Assembly (NCBI RefSeq): GCF_914271545.1
Contig: NZ_CAJZAH010000001.1
Coordinates: forward strand, 682,001 to 746,000
Direction of reading: 5' to 3'
Length of the DNA stretch: 64,000 nt
Origin: Cupriavidus respiraculi
Lineage (GTDB): Bacteria; Pseudomonadota; Gammaproteobacteria; Burkholderiales; Burkholderiaceae
In this document: piece by piece, positions 15,754-24,540 of the stretch
Layout of the letters: each line of letters begins with the position of its first letter
Numbering within the stretch: position 1 is the first letter of the stretch
Position numbers and translations under genes: made by a program
The notes under the pieces: generated by a model
Seen by the model: the letters and a program-made list of their open reading frames with translations, nothing else
The model's database searches: none
What the model was told of the DNA's origin: nothing

Positions 15754-18069
15754 TCAGAACGTCATGCCGACATTGAGCATGAAGGTGCGGCGCGAGCCCG
15801 GAACGGCGCGCGACGCGTTGAACGACGACTGGTAGTTCAGGTGATCGGTCAGGTTGTAGCCATTGAGCGAGATGCGGTACTTGCCCTGGCGGTACGCGAT
15901 CATCGCGTCCACCGAGAAGTTCTCCGGCATCCGGCCCGTGTTGGCGCTGTCCGCCCAATACGCCGAAGCGTACTGCAGACCGCCGCCGACCGTGAAGCGG
16001 CCGGGCAGCGGAATCACCGTCTGCGGAATGTCGTAGCTGGTCCACAGCACCACATTGTGGCGCGACACGCCCGGCGCGGTGTTGCCGATCGAGGTGGCCG
16101 TGCTGGAGTGGGTCACTTCGCCATCCAGGTAGGCGTAGGCGATGTTCGCCGCCCAGTTGGTGGTGATGCGGCCGCTCAGGCCCAGTTCCAGGCCGCGGAT
16201 GCGGCGGCCTTCCCCGCTGTCCGCGAAACCGTCGGTGATATCGCCGGTGACCGGATCGACGGTGTAGGCGTTGTCCTTCTTGGTCTGGAACAGCGCCGCG
16301 GTAAAGCCCAGGCGCTTGTTCAGGAAGTCCAGCTTGGTACCGACTTCCACCGTGTCGGCGCGCTCGGGCTCGCCGCTGGCCGCACCGGGCACCTCCGACT
16401 GCACGCCGCCCACGGCCAGCGCGATGTCGGTGCCCACCGGGCGATAGGTGCGCGAGAACGACGTGTAGAACATGGCGTTCTGCGTCGGCTCCCACATCGC
16501 GGCGATCGAGGGGCTCAGCTTCTTCGAGTCGGCCTTGCCGCCGACGGAGGAGGCATTGGTCGAGTACTTGCTCTCGAAGTAGTCCCAGCGCAGGCTGCCC
16601 AGCAGCGAGAACTGGTCGTTCAGCCAGAAGCGGTCGTTGGCGAACACGCCCACGTTGCTCGAGCTGGCGCTGCGCGTGGTCGCGCCGTAAGCCACCGAAG
16701 CGCCCGGCGTCATCTGGAAGGCGGGGTTGACGACGGTCTGGTTGTTGACGCGGCCGGTCCACGTGCCCAGGTCCCGGTCGTCATCCTGGTAGTTCATGTC
16801 CAGCCCCACCATCGCGCGGTGGCGGAAGCCGCCGGTCTGGAATTCGCCCTTCGCGCTGAGCACGTTCTGCACCGCCCAGCCGCGCTGCAGGTAGGTCATG
16901 CCGCCGCCGGCGCCGTAGGAAAGCGGTACGTTGCCGCCCGCCAGCAGGCGCTGCAGGTTGGCGTACGTCACGCCCGCGGGATTGGTCGCGGCGAAGTCCC
17001 GCTCGTAGACGCTCACGCGCGTGTCGTTGTTGATGGTGATGCCGTTATCGAGCTGCTTGGTGAAGCCGGAGGTCACCATATGCACGCTGGACTTGTCACG
17101 GTCGGTGCTGCGCACGTACGAGGTCGACGACGAGATGCCGGGCACGCCGTACTCGAGCAGGGGGCGCGCGATGCCGTCCGCGCCCACCGCCATCGGCTGG
17201 CCGTAGTCGGGCACGCCGTTGCTGTGCAGGTACGAGTAGTTCAGGTGCCATTCGGTGCTGGTGCCCAGGCCCGTGCCGAAGTCCACGGCAAAGCCCTTGC
17301 GGTCGTCGCGCACATGGTCGCGGTCCGGCGTGTTGCCGTCCTGGAACATGCCGTTGATGCGCACGGCCGAGGTGTCGTTGAGCTGGATATTGCTGTCGAC
17401 CGTCGTGCGATAGGTCGATTCCGAGCCCACCGACTGGTCGATGCTGGTGGTGGTGCCCAGATGGGCCCGCTTGCTCGTCTGGTTGATGATGCCGCCGACG
17501 TTGCCCACGCCGAAGGTCTCGCCCGACGGGCCCTTGATGACCTGCACGCTCTCGGTGTTGAAGCTGTCGCGGCGGTAGGCGCCGAAGTCGCGCAGGCCGT
17601 CGACATAGATGTCGCCCTTGGCGGACAGGCCGCGGATGCGGAACTGGTCGCCGCTCTGGCCGCCGTTGCCCTCGCCCGTCGACAGCGTGATGCCGGGCAC
17701 GTTCTTGAGCACCTGCTCCAGGCTGGTGGCGCGCTGCTGCTCGATGATTTCCTGCGGCACCACATTGATGACGCGCGGCGTCTCGCGCACGGTGCCCGGC
17801 ATGCGGGCGATGCCGGTCGAGGCGTTGTTGCTGTTCTCAGGGGTTTGTCCGGTGACCGTGACGGCCGGCAGCACGGTGACATCCTTGGCCGCTTCCTTGG
17901 CCGTTTCCTTGGCCGCTTCCTTGGCCGGTCCCTTGGCATTGTCTCCGCTACCCACCGCGGTCTGTGCCTGCGCCGCCATCGGGATCGACGTGACCGTCAT
18001 GGCCAGACCCGCCGTGGCCGCCCCGGAAACCAGAAGGCGGATCGCCTTCGCTACTGCTTTCTGCTTCAC
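15754..18069 (-). CDS. TonB-dependent siderophore receptor (Fiu-like)
   Basis: Outer-membrane siderophore receptor of 771 residues. Signal peptide about residues 1-36 (ends AAQAQ), a Lys/Ala-rich segment encoded by a tandem repeat (about 45-62), a TonB box region (DVTVLPAVTVTGQTP), the plug domain (RVINVVPQEIIEQQ, VLKNVPGI, QFRIRGLSAKGDIYVDGLRD) and a 22-strand barrel ending in Phe (NVGMTF). The start is GTG 18069, preceded by AGGAG. It heads an operon with piuC and an FMN dehydrogenase. Catecholate substrates are likely from the Fiu/PiuA resemblance and the piuC neighbour. Confidence 0.93.
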   Translation of the reverse strand: MKQKAVAKAIRLLVSGAATAGLAMTVTSIPMAAQAQTAVGSGDNAKGPAKEAAKETAKEAAKDVTVLPAVTVTGQTPENSNNASTGIARMPGTVRETPRVINVVPQEIIEQQRATSLEQVLKNVPGITLSTGEGNGGQSGDQFRIRGLSAKGDIYVDGLRDFGAYRRDSFNTESVQVIKGPSGETFGVGNVGGIINQTSKRAHLGTTTSIDQSVGSESTYRTTVDSNIQLNDTSAVRINGMFQDGNTPDRDHVRDDRKGFAVDFGTGLGTSTEWHLNYSYLHSNGVPDYGQPMAVGADGIARPLLEYGVPGISSSTSYVRSTDRDKSSVHMVTSGFTKQLDNGITINNDTRVSVYERDFAATNPAGVTYANLQRLLAGGNVPLSYGAGGGMTYLQRGWAVQNVLSAKGEFQTGGFRHRAMVGLDMNYQDDDRDLGTWTGRVNNQTVVNPAFQMTPGASVAYGATTRSASSSNVGVFANDRFWLNDQFSLLGSLRWDYFESKYSTNASSVGGKADSKKLSPSIAAMWEPTQNAMFYTSFSRTYRPVGTDIALAVGGVQSEVPGAASGEPERADTVEVGTKLDFLNKRLGFTAALFQTKKDNAYTVDPVTGDITDGFADSGEGRRIRGLELGLSGRITTNWAANIAYAYLDGEVTHSSTATSIGNTAPGVSRHNVVLWTSYDIPQTVIPLPGRFTVGGGLQYASAYWADSANTGRMPENFSVDAMIAYRQGKYRISLNGYNLTDHLNYQSSFNASRAVPGSRRTFMLNVGMTF
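17884..17936 (-). repeat. 12-base in-frame tandem repeat in TonB receptor gene
   Basis: Units beginning CTTGGCCG recur every 12 bases at 17884, 17896, 17908 and 17920, with a partial fifth at 17932. On the coding strand they encode repeated AKEA/AKET four-residue units just before the TonB box. Twelve-base units keep the frame, so copy-number change would lengthen or shorten this linker only. Confidence 0.75.
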
Positions 18070-18340
18070 CAGACTTTCTCCTGCATTGCATTGAACCCGG
18101 GTATCGCCAGCGCGGGCGGCATGCGCCGTCCTTCCCGGAAGCTGGGACGGCGATGAGTGGGTACGGCCCGATTAATGTAAGAACAACAAGACAACCGAAG
18201 ACGGAGACCGGTCGGGTGAGGCAATGCTCTTGACCTGGGAGGAAGCAGACAAAACGCAGAGGGAATGCACGCAACCGGCTCGTATTCAGGGCATGGCAGC
18301 CGGACCCGCGTGCTGGGTGGCTGCCGGATTAGCGCGGGCA
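18070..18340 (-). other. long untranslated leader of the TonB receptor gene
   Basis: About 265 bases separate the predicted transcription start (near 18334) from the GTG at 18069. A minus-strand reading frame (18066-18341) crosses it but has no recognisable protein features and an unusual composition (many Arg, Pro, Cys, Ser), so I do not call it a gene. The stretch might hold a leader RNA or small RNA; nothing specific is recognisable. Confidence 0.35.
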
Positions 18341-18369
18341 AATGTAAATGATTCGCATTTGGAAGTCAA
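18338..18369 (-). promoter_or_regulatory. Fur-box promoter of the TonB receptor operon
   Basis: On the minus strand TTGACT (18369-18364) and TACATT (18346-18341) are separated by 17 bases, a good sigma-70 promoter. The spacer and -10 are covered by AAATGCGAATCATTTACATT, which matches the Fur box pattern of repeated GATAAT-like hexamers in inverted arrangement. Fur-iron(II) bound here would block the promoter. Confidence 0.85.
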
Positions 18370-18451
18370 TTCGTCATCACTCTGTCATCGAGCGTGTTGT
18401 TCGCTGGCGTCAGCGCGCGGACGAAAGACTAACCCTCATGTGGCGCTAACG

Positions 18452-19915
18452 TCATCCGCGCATCGTGTTCTTGTAGATGCTTCCGTCCTTCATGATGAGG
18501 ACGAGGTTGCGGTCCGGGTCGCCGATCAGCGCAAGATTCTCCAGCGGATTGCCGTCGACCACGAGCAGGTCGGCGTACGCCCCTTCCTCGATCGTGCCGA
18601 GCTTCCCAGGATAGGGATTGCGCAGCCCGCTCAGGGCCAGCAAGCGGGCGTTGGTGGAGGTGGCCATCGTCAGCGCTTGCGCCCCCGTGTACCAGCGCGA
18701 AAGATGCGTCAGCATGACGCCCTGGCGCCGGGCCAGCGTGGCCGAAAACAGCAGGTCGGACCCGAAGGCGATCTTCAGACCGTGCTTCTTCGCCAGCGGA
18801 TACACCCGGCTGGTGCCCGCGAACACCTCGATCTGCTTCTCGCGGCTGGGCCCGGTCAGCGGCACCGAATCGTCGTCACTGACGAAGGGCTGCAGGCTCA
18901 GCCACACGTCATGCTTGGCCATCAGCGCCGCCGTGGCGTCGTCCATCAGATGGCCGTGCTCGATGCACTGGACCCCCGCCCTGACCGAGCGCTGCACCGC
19001 CGCCGGCGTATAGGCATGCGACATGACGTAGGCGCCCCAGTCCGCCGCAACTTCCACCGCGGCGCGCAGTTGCGGCTCGGTAAAGGTCAGCATGTCGAGC
19101 GGACTGCGCGGCGTCGATACGCCGCCGCTGCCCACCAGCTTGACCTGCGAGGCGCCATGCAGGAACTGCTCCCGCACGCGCACGCGCACTTCGTCCACCG
19201 TATCCGCGACCATGCTGCCGCCATCCCGTTCCTGCGAACTGATCGCGCTGCCGGAACGGGGAAGCTCCGACGACGCGCGAAAGTCGCCATGGCCACCCGT
19301 GGTCGTGATCATGGCGCCCGAAGGATAGATGCGCGGGCCGGCGATGAGGCCCTCGTCGATGGCCTGCTTCAGCGCAAAAGCCGGCCCTCCCGCGTCGCGG
19401 ATGGTGGTGAAGCCCCGCATCAGCGTATTGCGCGCTTCCGCGCTCGCCGCCAGATGCGCATAGGCAATATCGCCGGCGAGCATGACCTGGATCGGCACCG
19501 CGGCCAACGTCGCATGCCAGTGCATGTCGATCAGGCCGGGCATCAGCACCCGTCCGCCACAGTCGATGACCTGCGCGCCTTCGGGCAAGGGCGGCTTGCC
19601 ACTAGCGACCGACTGGATACGGCCCTGCCGCACCAGCACCGACAGGCCGTCGCGCAGCGTGCTGGAGCGGCCATCGAACAGGCGCAGGTTCGTCAGCAGT
19701 ACCGGCGCGGACTCGGCGGGCGGGCGTGGGCCCGGTTGCGCGCGGGCGAACTCCGGAACCATCGCCGCCAGCAGCGACGTCGCCATGCCGGCGACGAAGC
19801 CGCGCCGCGACAGGTCCGCGGTGACCTGCCTGTTCGCGAAACGCAGACCGCCTTGGCGGCAACCGCCGTCGAGCCGGATACGCAACGGACCTTCACCACG
19901 CAAGCGATCGAACAT
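18452..19915 (-). CDS. exported amidohydrolase (imidazolonepropionase/prolidase-like)
   Basis: Metal-dependent hydrolase of the amidohydrolase superfamily, 487 residues. It starts with a twin-arginine-like signal (SRRGFVAGMATSLLAA, cut near ARAQ). Domain signs in order: N-terminal beta-sandwich (LLTNLRLFDGRS), metal-binding LIDMHWHAT (HxH), FTTIRDAG, the Lys in KLVGSGGVS, SHAYT and CIEHGHLMDD histidines, and the Asp in FGSDLL. Such proteins include imidazolonepropionase-like and peptidase (Xaa-Pro type) enzymes; the substrate is not clear. The ATG at 19915 was chosen to keep the twin-arginine signal. Divergent from the AraC regulator. Confidence 0.85.
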   Translation of the reverse strand: MFDRLRGEGPLRIRLDGGCRQGGLRFANRQVTADLSRRGFVAGMATSLLAAMVPEFARAQPGPRPPAESAPVLLTNLRLFDGRSSTLRDGLSVLVRQGRIQSVASGKPPLPEGAQVIDCGGRVLMPGLIDMHWHATLAAVPIQVMLAGDIAYAHLAASAEARNTLMRGFTTIRDAGGPAFALKQAIDEGLIAGPRIYPSGAMITTTGGHGDFRASSELPRSGSAISSQERDGGSMVADTVDEVRVRVREQFLHGASQVKLVGSGGVSTPRSPLDMLTFTEPQLRAAVEVAADWGAYVMSHAYTPAAVQRSVRAGVQCIEHGHLMDDATAALMAKHDVWLSLQPFVSDDDSVPLTGPSREKQIEVFAGTSRVYPLAKKHGLKIAFGSDLLFSATLARRQGVMLTHLSRWYTGAQALTMATSTNARLLALSGLRNPYPGKLGTIEEGAYADLLVVDGNPLENLALIGDPDRNLVLIMKDGSIYKNTMRG

Positions 19916-20237
19916 GGGCGACCTCCGACAGAAGCGATGACAGCCTGCGCCGGTCGCCGCCACGCGGCGCGCCGTTTCGCAGGCTTTGCCGGGGCAGTGT
20001 GCTACAGCCGCGCAGCCGCATCCGCACCCGACAAAACTTTCAGATCGCCGCGCAAATCTTTTCATCAGGCAGGGTCGGCACCGTGTGCCTGCGGGCGCTA
20101 TGCCACCGTGGCGGTCCTCCCATCGGGAACCGCCCTGCTCCCACGCGCGTCGGCACAAACCGGCGATAATGCGGGCCATTCGAGCCAGTACCAGCCACGC
20201 ACAAGGTCCGCACAGACCTCGCACCGCCCCCCGTTTC
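19916..20237. other. divergent intergenic region, amidohydrolase-AraC
   Basis: Gene-free stretch holding both promoters of the divergent genes. I see no clear operator, repeat or small gene in it. Confidence 0.4.
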
Positions 20238-21143
20238 ATGCAGGAAATCGATTCAAGCTGGAAGTACTCCGAGCATATGCACGCGGAGCTGACGCAGACT
20301 ATCGTCAGCCGCGCGCTACAGGGCTCACCCCTGGGCATCACTCGGGTGCGCTGCGACCGGCGCGACTCGGGGCTCACCGACCCCTACGAGCGAGAGCCGG
20401 CCTATCTGGTCGTGCTGCAGCTTCGTCCGTTCGGCGAGCAGGACCTGTGGGTCGGCGGCAGGCCAGCACCGCATATTCCCTATAGCGCAGGAGCCATGGC
20501 GATCTACGACCTGGAGCGCAACTGGGTGTCGAACCTGATCGGCGCCTACGACTGCATGCAGTTCTACGTACCGCAGACCACGCTGGAAGAAGCGGCCGAT
20601 GACCTTGGCGCACGGCAGATCCGCCGGCTCCATTGCCCCCCGCACCTGGCGGTGGCGGATCCCGTCGTCCATGCCATCGGCCAGGCCCTGCTACCGGCGC
20701 TGGCCAATCCGCAGCAGGCCAGCACGCTGTTCGTCGACCATATCGCGCTGGCGCTGCATGCCCACCTCGTCCACACCTATGGCAACGTGCTGGTGCCCGC
20801 GCCGAAGCTGCGCGGCGGCCTGGCACCGTGGCAATTGCAGCGCGCCAAAGAACTGATGATGGCGCATCTGGACGGCGACATTCCCCTCGCCCGGCTCGCG
20901 CAGGAATGCGGACTTTCCCGCAGCCATTTCGCGAAGGCATTCCGGGAATCGACCGGCATGCCCCCACATCGCTGGCTGGTGCTGCAGCGCGTGGAAAAGG
21001 CCAAGCACCATCTGACGTCCTCGCCGCTGGATCTGGGGCAGATCGCGCTGCTGTGCGGATTCGCGGACCAGAGCCATTTCTCGCGCGCGTTTTCGCGCGT
21101 CACCGGCTGCAGCCCGGGCAAATGGCGCAGGAATCCGCACTGA
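20238..21143 (+). CDS. AraC-family transcriptional regulator
   Basis: AraC/XylS regulator of 301 residues. The N-terminal half is an effector-binding domain without strong family motif. The C-terminal 100 residues carry two helix-turn-helix motifs: LARLAQECGLSRSHFAKAF (first) and IALLCGFADQSHFSRAF (second), ending in TGCSPGKWRR. The ATG at 20238 was selected because the coding pattern begins there. It is divergent from the amidohydrolase. Confidence 0.92.
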   Translation: MQEIDSSWKYSEHMHAELTQTIVSRALQGSPLGITRVRCDRRDSGLTDPYEREPAYLVVLQLRPFGEQDLWVGGRPAPHIPYSAGAMAIYDLERNWVSNLIGAYDCMQFYVPQTTLEEAADDLGARQIRRLHCPPHLAVADPVVHAIGQALLPALANPQQASTLFVDHIALALHAHLVHTYGNVLVPAPKLRGGLAPWQLQRAKELMMAHLDGDIPLARLAQECGLSRSHFAKAFRESTGMPPHRWLVLQRVEKAKHHLTSSPLDLGQIALLCGFADQSHFSRAFSRVTGCSPGKWRRNPH

Positions 21144-21273
21144 CGCCGCGCCGGCCGCCACCGCACTTTTGTACAAAAAGCGGACGGCCGTTCTAGCCGC
21201 GCTTCGCCGCCGGTCCTACATTCGCGCTGAACGTATCGATCAGCGCGGTCCCCGACCGCAGGAGCGCCCGATT

Positions 21274-22227
21274 TTGTCCCGCCTTGCCGCCTGCCCGTCC
21301 CATTTTGCAGAGCCCGCCAGCAGTTCCCCTGTGCCCGGAACACCCGCGTGCACGCCGGACTTCGGCGCGCCGGTGCTGAGCGTGCAGGACCGGCTGCCGC
21401 TGCCCGACGATGCGATCCGGCATGTGCGCAGCCTGGCCCTGGCCATGGAGCGACGGCTGCTGGCCGGGCAATCGGGTGTGGAGGATACGGCGGGCGATCC
21501 GCTGTCGGTGCAGCGGCTGCAGGAGCAGATCGTCCATCTGGCGCGCGTGGCCACCGTCGGGGCGCTGGCGGCCTCCATCGCGCACGAGATCAACCAGCCG
21601 CTGACGGCCATCCGCGTGGAGTCGCACGCCATCCAGCGCTGGATGGCCCGTGACACCCCGCACGCTGCCGAAATCGCGGATGGCGTGCGCCGCATCCAGA
21701 ACCAGTCCGAGCGCGCCGAACAGGTCATCCGCAGCCTGCGCGCACTGATGCGGCGCGAGCCGGCGACGCAGCGCCCGTTCGCGCTGGACCACGCGATCCT
21801 GGAGATCGTGCCGCTGGTCAATGGCGCGGTGAGCGATGCCGACGTCAACCTCCAGTTCGATCTGCTGGCCGGACTGCCGGAGCCGGTCGGCGACCGCGTG
21901 CAGATCCAGCAGGTCGTGCTGAACCTGCTGCTGAACGCGCTCGAGGCGGTGCGCGAACGGGCGACCGGCACGGCGACGGTGAGGCTGCGCACCTTCCAGC
22001 CGGAGCGGGACCGCATCACCGTGGAGGTCACGGACAACGGCGCCGGCATTCCCGCCGACATGCTCGACACGATCTTCGAGCCGTTCTTCAGCACCAGGGG
22101 CGACGGCATGGGCATCGGCCTGGCGATCTGCCGCTCGATCGTCGAGTTCCACGGCGGCACCGTGCGGGCCGCATCGGGCAACGGCATCACGCGGATGGCG
22201 TTTACACTGCCGGTGCGAAGCCCCTGA
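21274..22227 (+). CDS. soluble sensor histidine kinase, FixL/NtrB-like core
   Basis: Histidine kinase of about 317 residues with no membrane segment and no PAS domain that I can recognise. It has the HisKA box ASIAHEINQPLTAIRVE (conserved His), N-box LNLLLNALEAV, and G-boxes VTDNGAGIP and GMGIGLAICRSI, a pattern typical for FixL/DctB-type kinases. The start is unclear: TTG 21274 has AGGAG at the right distance; TTG 21169 would extend it by 35 residues. No response regulator gene adjoins it, so it is an orphan here. Confidence 0.8.
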   Translation: MSRLAACPSHFAEPASSSPVPGTPACTPDFGAPVLSVQDRLPLPDDAIRHVRSLALAMERRLLAGQSGVEDTAGDPLSVQRLQEQIVHLARVATVGALAASIAHEINQPLTAIRVESHAIQRWMARDTPHAAEIADGVRRIQNQSERAEQVIRSLRALMRREPATQRPFALDHAILEIVPLVNGAVSDADVNLQFDLLAGLPEPVGDRVQIQQVVLNLLLNALEAVRERATGTATVRLRTFQPERDRITVEVTDNGAGIPADMLDTIFEPFFSTRGDGMGIGLAICRSIVEFHGGTVRAASGNGITRMAFTLPVRSP

Positions 22228-22295
22228 GCGCAGCCCGCCGCGTCTTGGCGGGGCGTCGCAACGATGTCCTGCGACCTCCCGACCGAGGAACAGCC

Positions 22296-23018
22296 ATGAC
22301 GCTCGCCGCGCTGCAGACCATCCATGCCAACGCACTGGTGGACACGTTCATCAGTCTCAGCGCCGCTTTTCTCTTCGGCGCCATCATCGGTTTCGAACGC
22401 GAATATCGCCAGCGCACCGCGGGGCTGCGCACCAACGTGCTGGTGGCGGTGGGCGCCGCCATCTTCGTCGACGTGGCGCAGCGCCTGACGGGCAACGATG
22501 GCGCGGTGCGCGTGGCGGCCTATGTGGTCTCCGGGGTGGGCTTTCTCGGCGCCGGCGTCATCATGCGCGGCGAAGGCGGCGTGCGCGGGCTCAACACCGC
22601 CGCGACGCTATGGGGCTCCGCCGCGGTCGGGTCCGCGGCCGGGTCGGACATGGTGGTGGAGGCCGCGCTGGGCTGCGCGATGGTGCTGGCCGCCAACACG
22701 CTGCTGCGTCCGCTGGTGAACCGCATCAACCGCGCGCCCATCGACACCATGCACGCCGAAGTCACCAATTCGGTGACCGTGATCGCCCATCGTCCGCAGC
22801 GCAAGGCTGCGATGCAGGAACTGGAAGACGCGCTGTCGGACGCGCAGCTGCCGGCCGGCGATCTGGTGGTGCGGTCCTTCGATGCCGAGGATGTCGCGGT
22901 CGAGGTGACCGTGCTGGCCACCTCGGTCGACAGCGAAGTCCTGGACGGACTGGTGGAACGCCTGAGCCGCTCGCCCTCCGTGCGGCAGGCGTTCTGGAGC
23001 CACAGCACGAGCGAATAG
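22296..23018 (+). CDS. MgtC/SapB-family membrane protein
   Basis: Inner-membrane protein of 240 residues. Four or so membrane segments lie in the N-terminal 130 residues (LSAAFLFGAIIGFEREYRQRTAGLRTN carries the conserved family signature; VVSGVGFLGAGVIMR; ALGCAMVLAANTLL), followed by a soluble ACT-like C-terminal domain. The ATG at 22296 has GAGGAA upstream. MgtC relatives modulate the F-ATP synthase or magnesium homeostasis; function here is not shown by the sequence. Confidence 0.9.
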   Translation: MTLAALQTIHANALVDTFISLSAAFLFGAIIGFEREYRQRTAGLRTNVLVAVGAAIFVDVAQRLTGNDGAVRVAAYVVSGVGFLGAGVIMRGEGGVRGLNTAATLWGSAAVGSAAGSDMVVEAALGCAMVLAANTLLRPLVNRINRAPIDTMHAEVTNSVTVIAHRPQRKAAMQELEDALSDAQLPAGDLVVRSFDAEDVAVEVTVLATSVDSEVLDGLVERLSRSPSVRQAFWSHSTSE

Positions 23019-23137
23019 ACGGCCAATCACGGAAGCGGGCCGAGCCGTGTCTTGCCCGTCGTGCGATCTGCCGGTCTGGCGGACCTAGGGTTACCCACGA
23101 TGTCCGCGCCACGAGGCTTCCCTACAATCGGGTCCAC

Positions 23138-23160
23138 AATATAGATATTAAATCCATATT
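23138..23160. promoter_or_regulatory. AT-rich palindromic operator before the cupin operon
   Basis: An imperfect 23-base palindrome (outer arms AATAT 23138-23142 and ATATT 23156-23160, inner GAT/ATC) stands out as AT-rich in a high-GC region. It ends 13 bases before the ATG of the first gene, so a bound regulator would block transcription or initiation. Confidence 0.5.
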
Positions 23161-23173
23161 ATGGACAAGAACG

Positions 23174-23701
23174 ATGCCACTCGACGCCGCTGACGCCTCC
23201 CCGCTCACCCCCTACCAATATCCCAATCCCGCCCATGCGCTGCCGGAGATCGTCGTTCCCAACGCCATCCCCACCGACAGCCGTCTATGGGTGCCGCAAG
23301 CGGAGAACGTCTGGTTCCGCCCGCTGTGTCTGAACGCCAGCCAGGGGTACTGGATGAACCTGCTCAAGGTGCGCAAGTCCGGCGTGCTCAGCCGCCATCG
23401 CCACCCGCAGGCCGTGCATGGCTTCGTGCTGAAGGGCCGCTGGAAGTACCTGGAGCATGACTGGGAGGCGACCGAGGGCAGCTATGTCTTCGAGCCGCCC
23501 GGGGAGACGCACACGCTATGGGTGCCGCCCGATGTGGAAGAAATGATCACGTACTTCCAGGTCAACGGGATCATGTATTACACGGACCCGTGGGGCAAAG
23601 GCATGGGCTACGAGGACGTCTTTACCAAGATCGACATGTGCAAGGCGCATTTCGAGGCGGTTGGCCTGGGCGCCGACTACGTGAACCAGTTCGTGCGATG
23701 A
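23174..23701 (+). CDS. cupin dioxygenase, 2,4'-dihydroxyacetophenone-dioxygenase-like
   Basis: Small single-domain cupin of 175 residues. The metal-binding histidines are visible in LSRHRHPQAVHGFVLKG and PPGETHTLWVP; the family includes 2,4'-dihydroxyacetophenone dioxygenase, which cleaves the acyl C-C bond to give 4-hydroxybenzoate and formate. The substrate here is not certain. It starts an operon with two SDR enzymes and a Bug receptor; the next gene overlaps its stop by 4 bases. Confidence 0.8.
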   Translation: MPLDAADASPLTPYQYPNPAHALPEIVVPNAIPTDSRLWVPQAENVWFRPLCLNASQGYWMNLLKVRKSGVLSRHRHPQAVHGFVLKGRWKYLEHDWEATEGSYVFEPPGETHTLWVPPDVEEMITYFQVNGIMYYTDPWGKGMGYEDVFTKIDMCKAHFEAVGLGADYVNQFVR

Positions 23702-24453
23702 GCCCGCCCGACACGCCCGGCGCGCGCGCCCGCTACGACTTCGCCGGCATGGTGGCCGTGGTCACTGGCGGCGCGGCCGGCATTGGCGCCGAGGTCGCTG
23801 CCGTGCTGCGCGAGCATGGGGCCACGGTGGTGGTATGGGATCTGCCCGGCGCCAGCGCGCAGTGCGACGATGGCCGGTTCTTCGCAGTCGATATCGCGGA
23901 CCCTGCCACGGTGCGCGCGGCGGCCGACGGCACGCTGACTCGCTGGGACCGGATCGACATCCTCGTCAACAACGCCGGCTATGCCGGCCCCACGATGCCG
24001 CTGTGGGACTACGACCCCGACGAATGGCGCCGGATCGTCGATATCAATCTGGTCGGCACATTCCATGTCTGCCAGGCGGTGGTCCCGGCCATGCGCCGCG
24101 CGGGGCGCGGACGCATCGTCAATATCGCGTCGCTCGCGGGCAAGGAAGGCACGCCCAACGCATCGGCGTACAGCGCCGCCAAGGCCGGTGTGCTGGCGAT
24201 GACCAAATCGCTCGGCAAGGAGCTTGCGATGGACGGCGTACTGGTCAACGCGATCGCCCCCGCGGCGGTTCGCACGCGGCTGCTGGAGCAGATGTCGCCG
24301 GCACACGTGCAGACCATGGTCGACAAGAGCCCGATGCGGCGGCTCGGCGAGCCGCGCGAGGTGGCCGCCATGGTGGCCTGGCTCTGCTCGGACGCGTGCA
24401 CCTTCAACACCGGAGCCGTGTTCGACCTCTCGGGAGGACGCGCCACCTATTGA
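23698..24453 (+). CDS. short-chain dehydrogenase/reductase (SDR)
   Basis: Classical SDR of 251 residues. Cofactor motif TGGAAGIG (residues about 23-30), NNAG at the central strand, and the catalytic YSAAK with upstream Ser in NIASLAG. The acidic residue after strand 2 (VVWDLPG) suggests preference for NAD(H). The ATG overlaps the cupin stop (ATGA), so the two are coupled. Probably oxidises a hydroxyl intermediate of the same pathway. Confidence 0.9.
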   Translation: MSPPDTPGARARYDFAGMVAVVTGGAAGIGAEVAAVLREHGATVVVWDLPGASAQCDDGRFFAVDIADPATVRAAADGTLTRWDRIDILVNNAGYAGPTMPLWDYDPDEWRRIVDINLVGTFHVCQAVVPAMRRAGRGRIVNIASLAGKEGTPNASAYSAAKAGVLAMTKSLGKELAMDGVLVNAIAPAAVRTRLLEQMSPAHVQTMVDKSPMRRLGEPREVAAMVAWLCSDACTFNTGAVFDLSGGRATY

Positions 24454-24540
24454 GACGACCGGATTCGATACCGCCCATCGCGACGGCCCATCGGCGCACA
24501 GACGCCGCGGCCCAACGAGCAAACCCATCAGGAGACAACC

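Noticed and set aside
14890-18156. Plus-strand open frame of 1088 codons opposite the TonB receptor
   Set aside because: It is antisense to a receptor with clear plug and barrel motifs; its protein is Arg/His/Ala-rich without domains, a typical effect of high GC.
18066-18341. A 91-codon minus-strand frame in the TonB receptor leader
   Set aside because: Poor ribosome-binding site, odd composition and no recognisable feature; kept only as a leader region.
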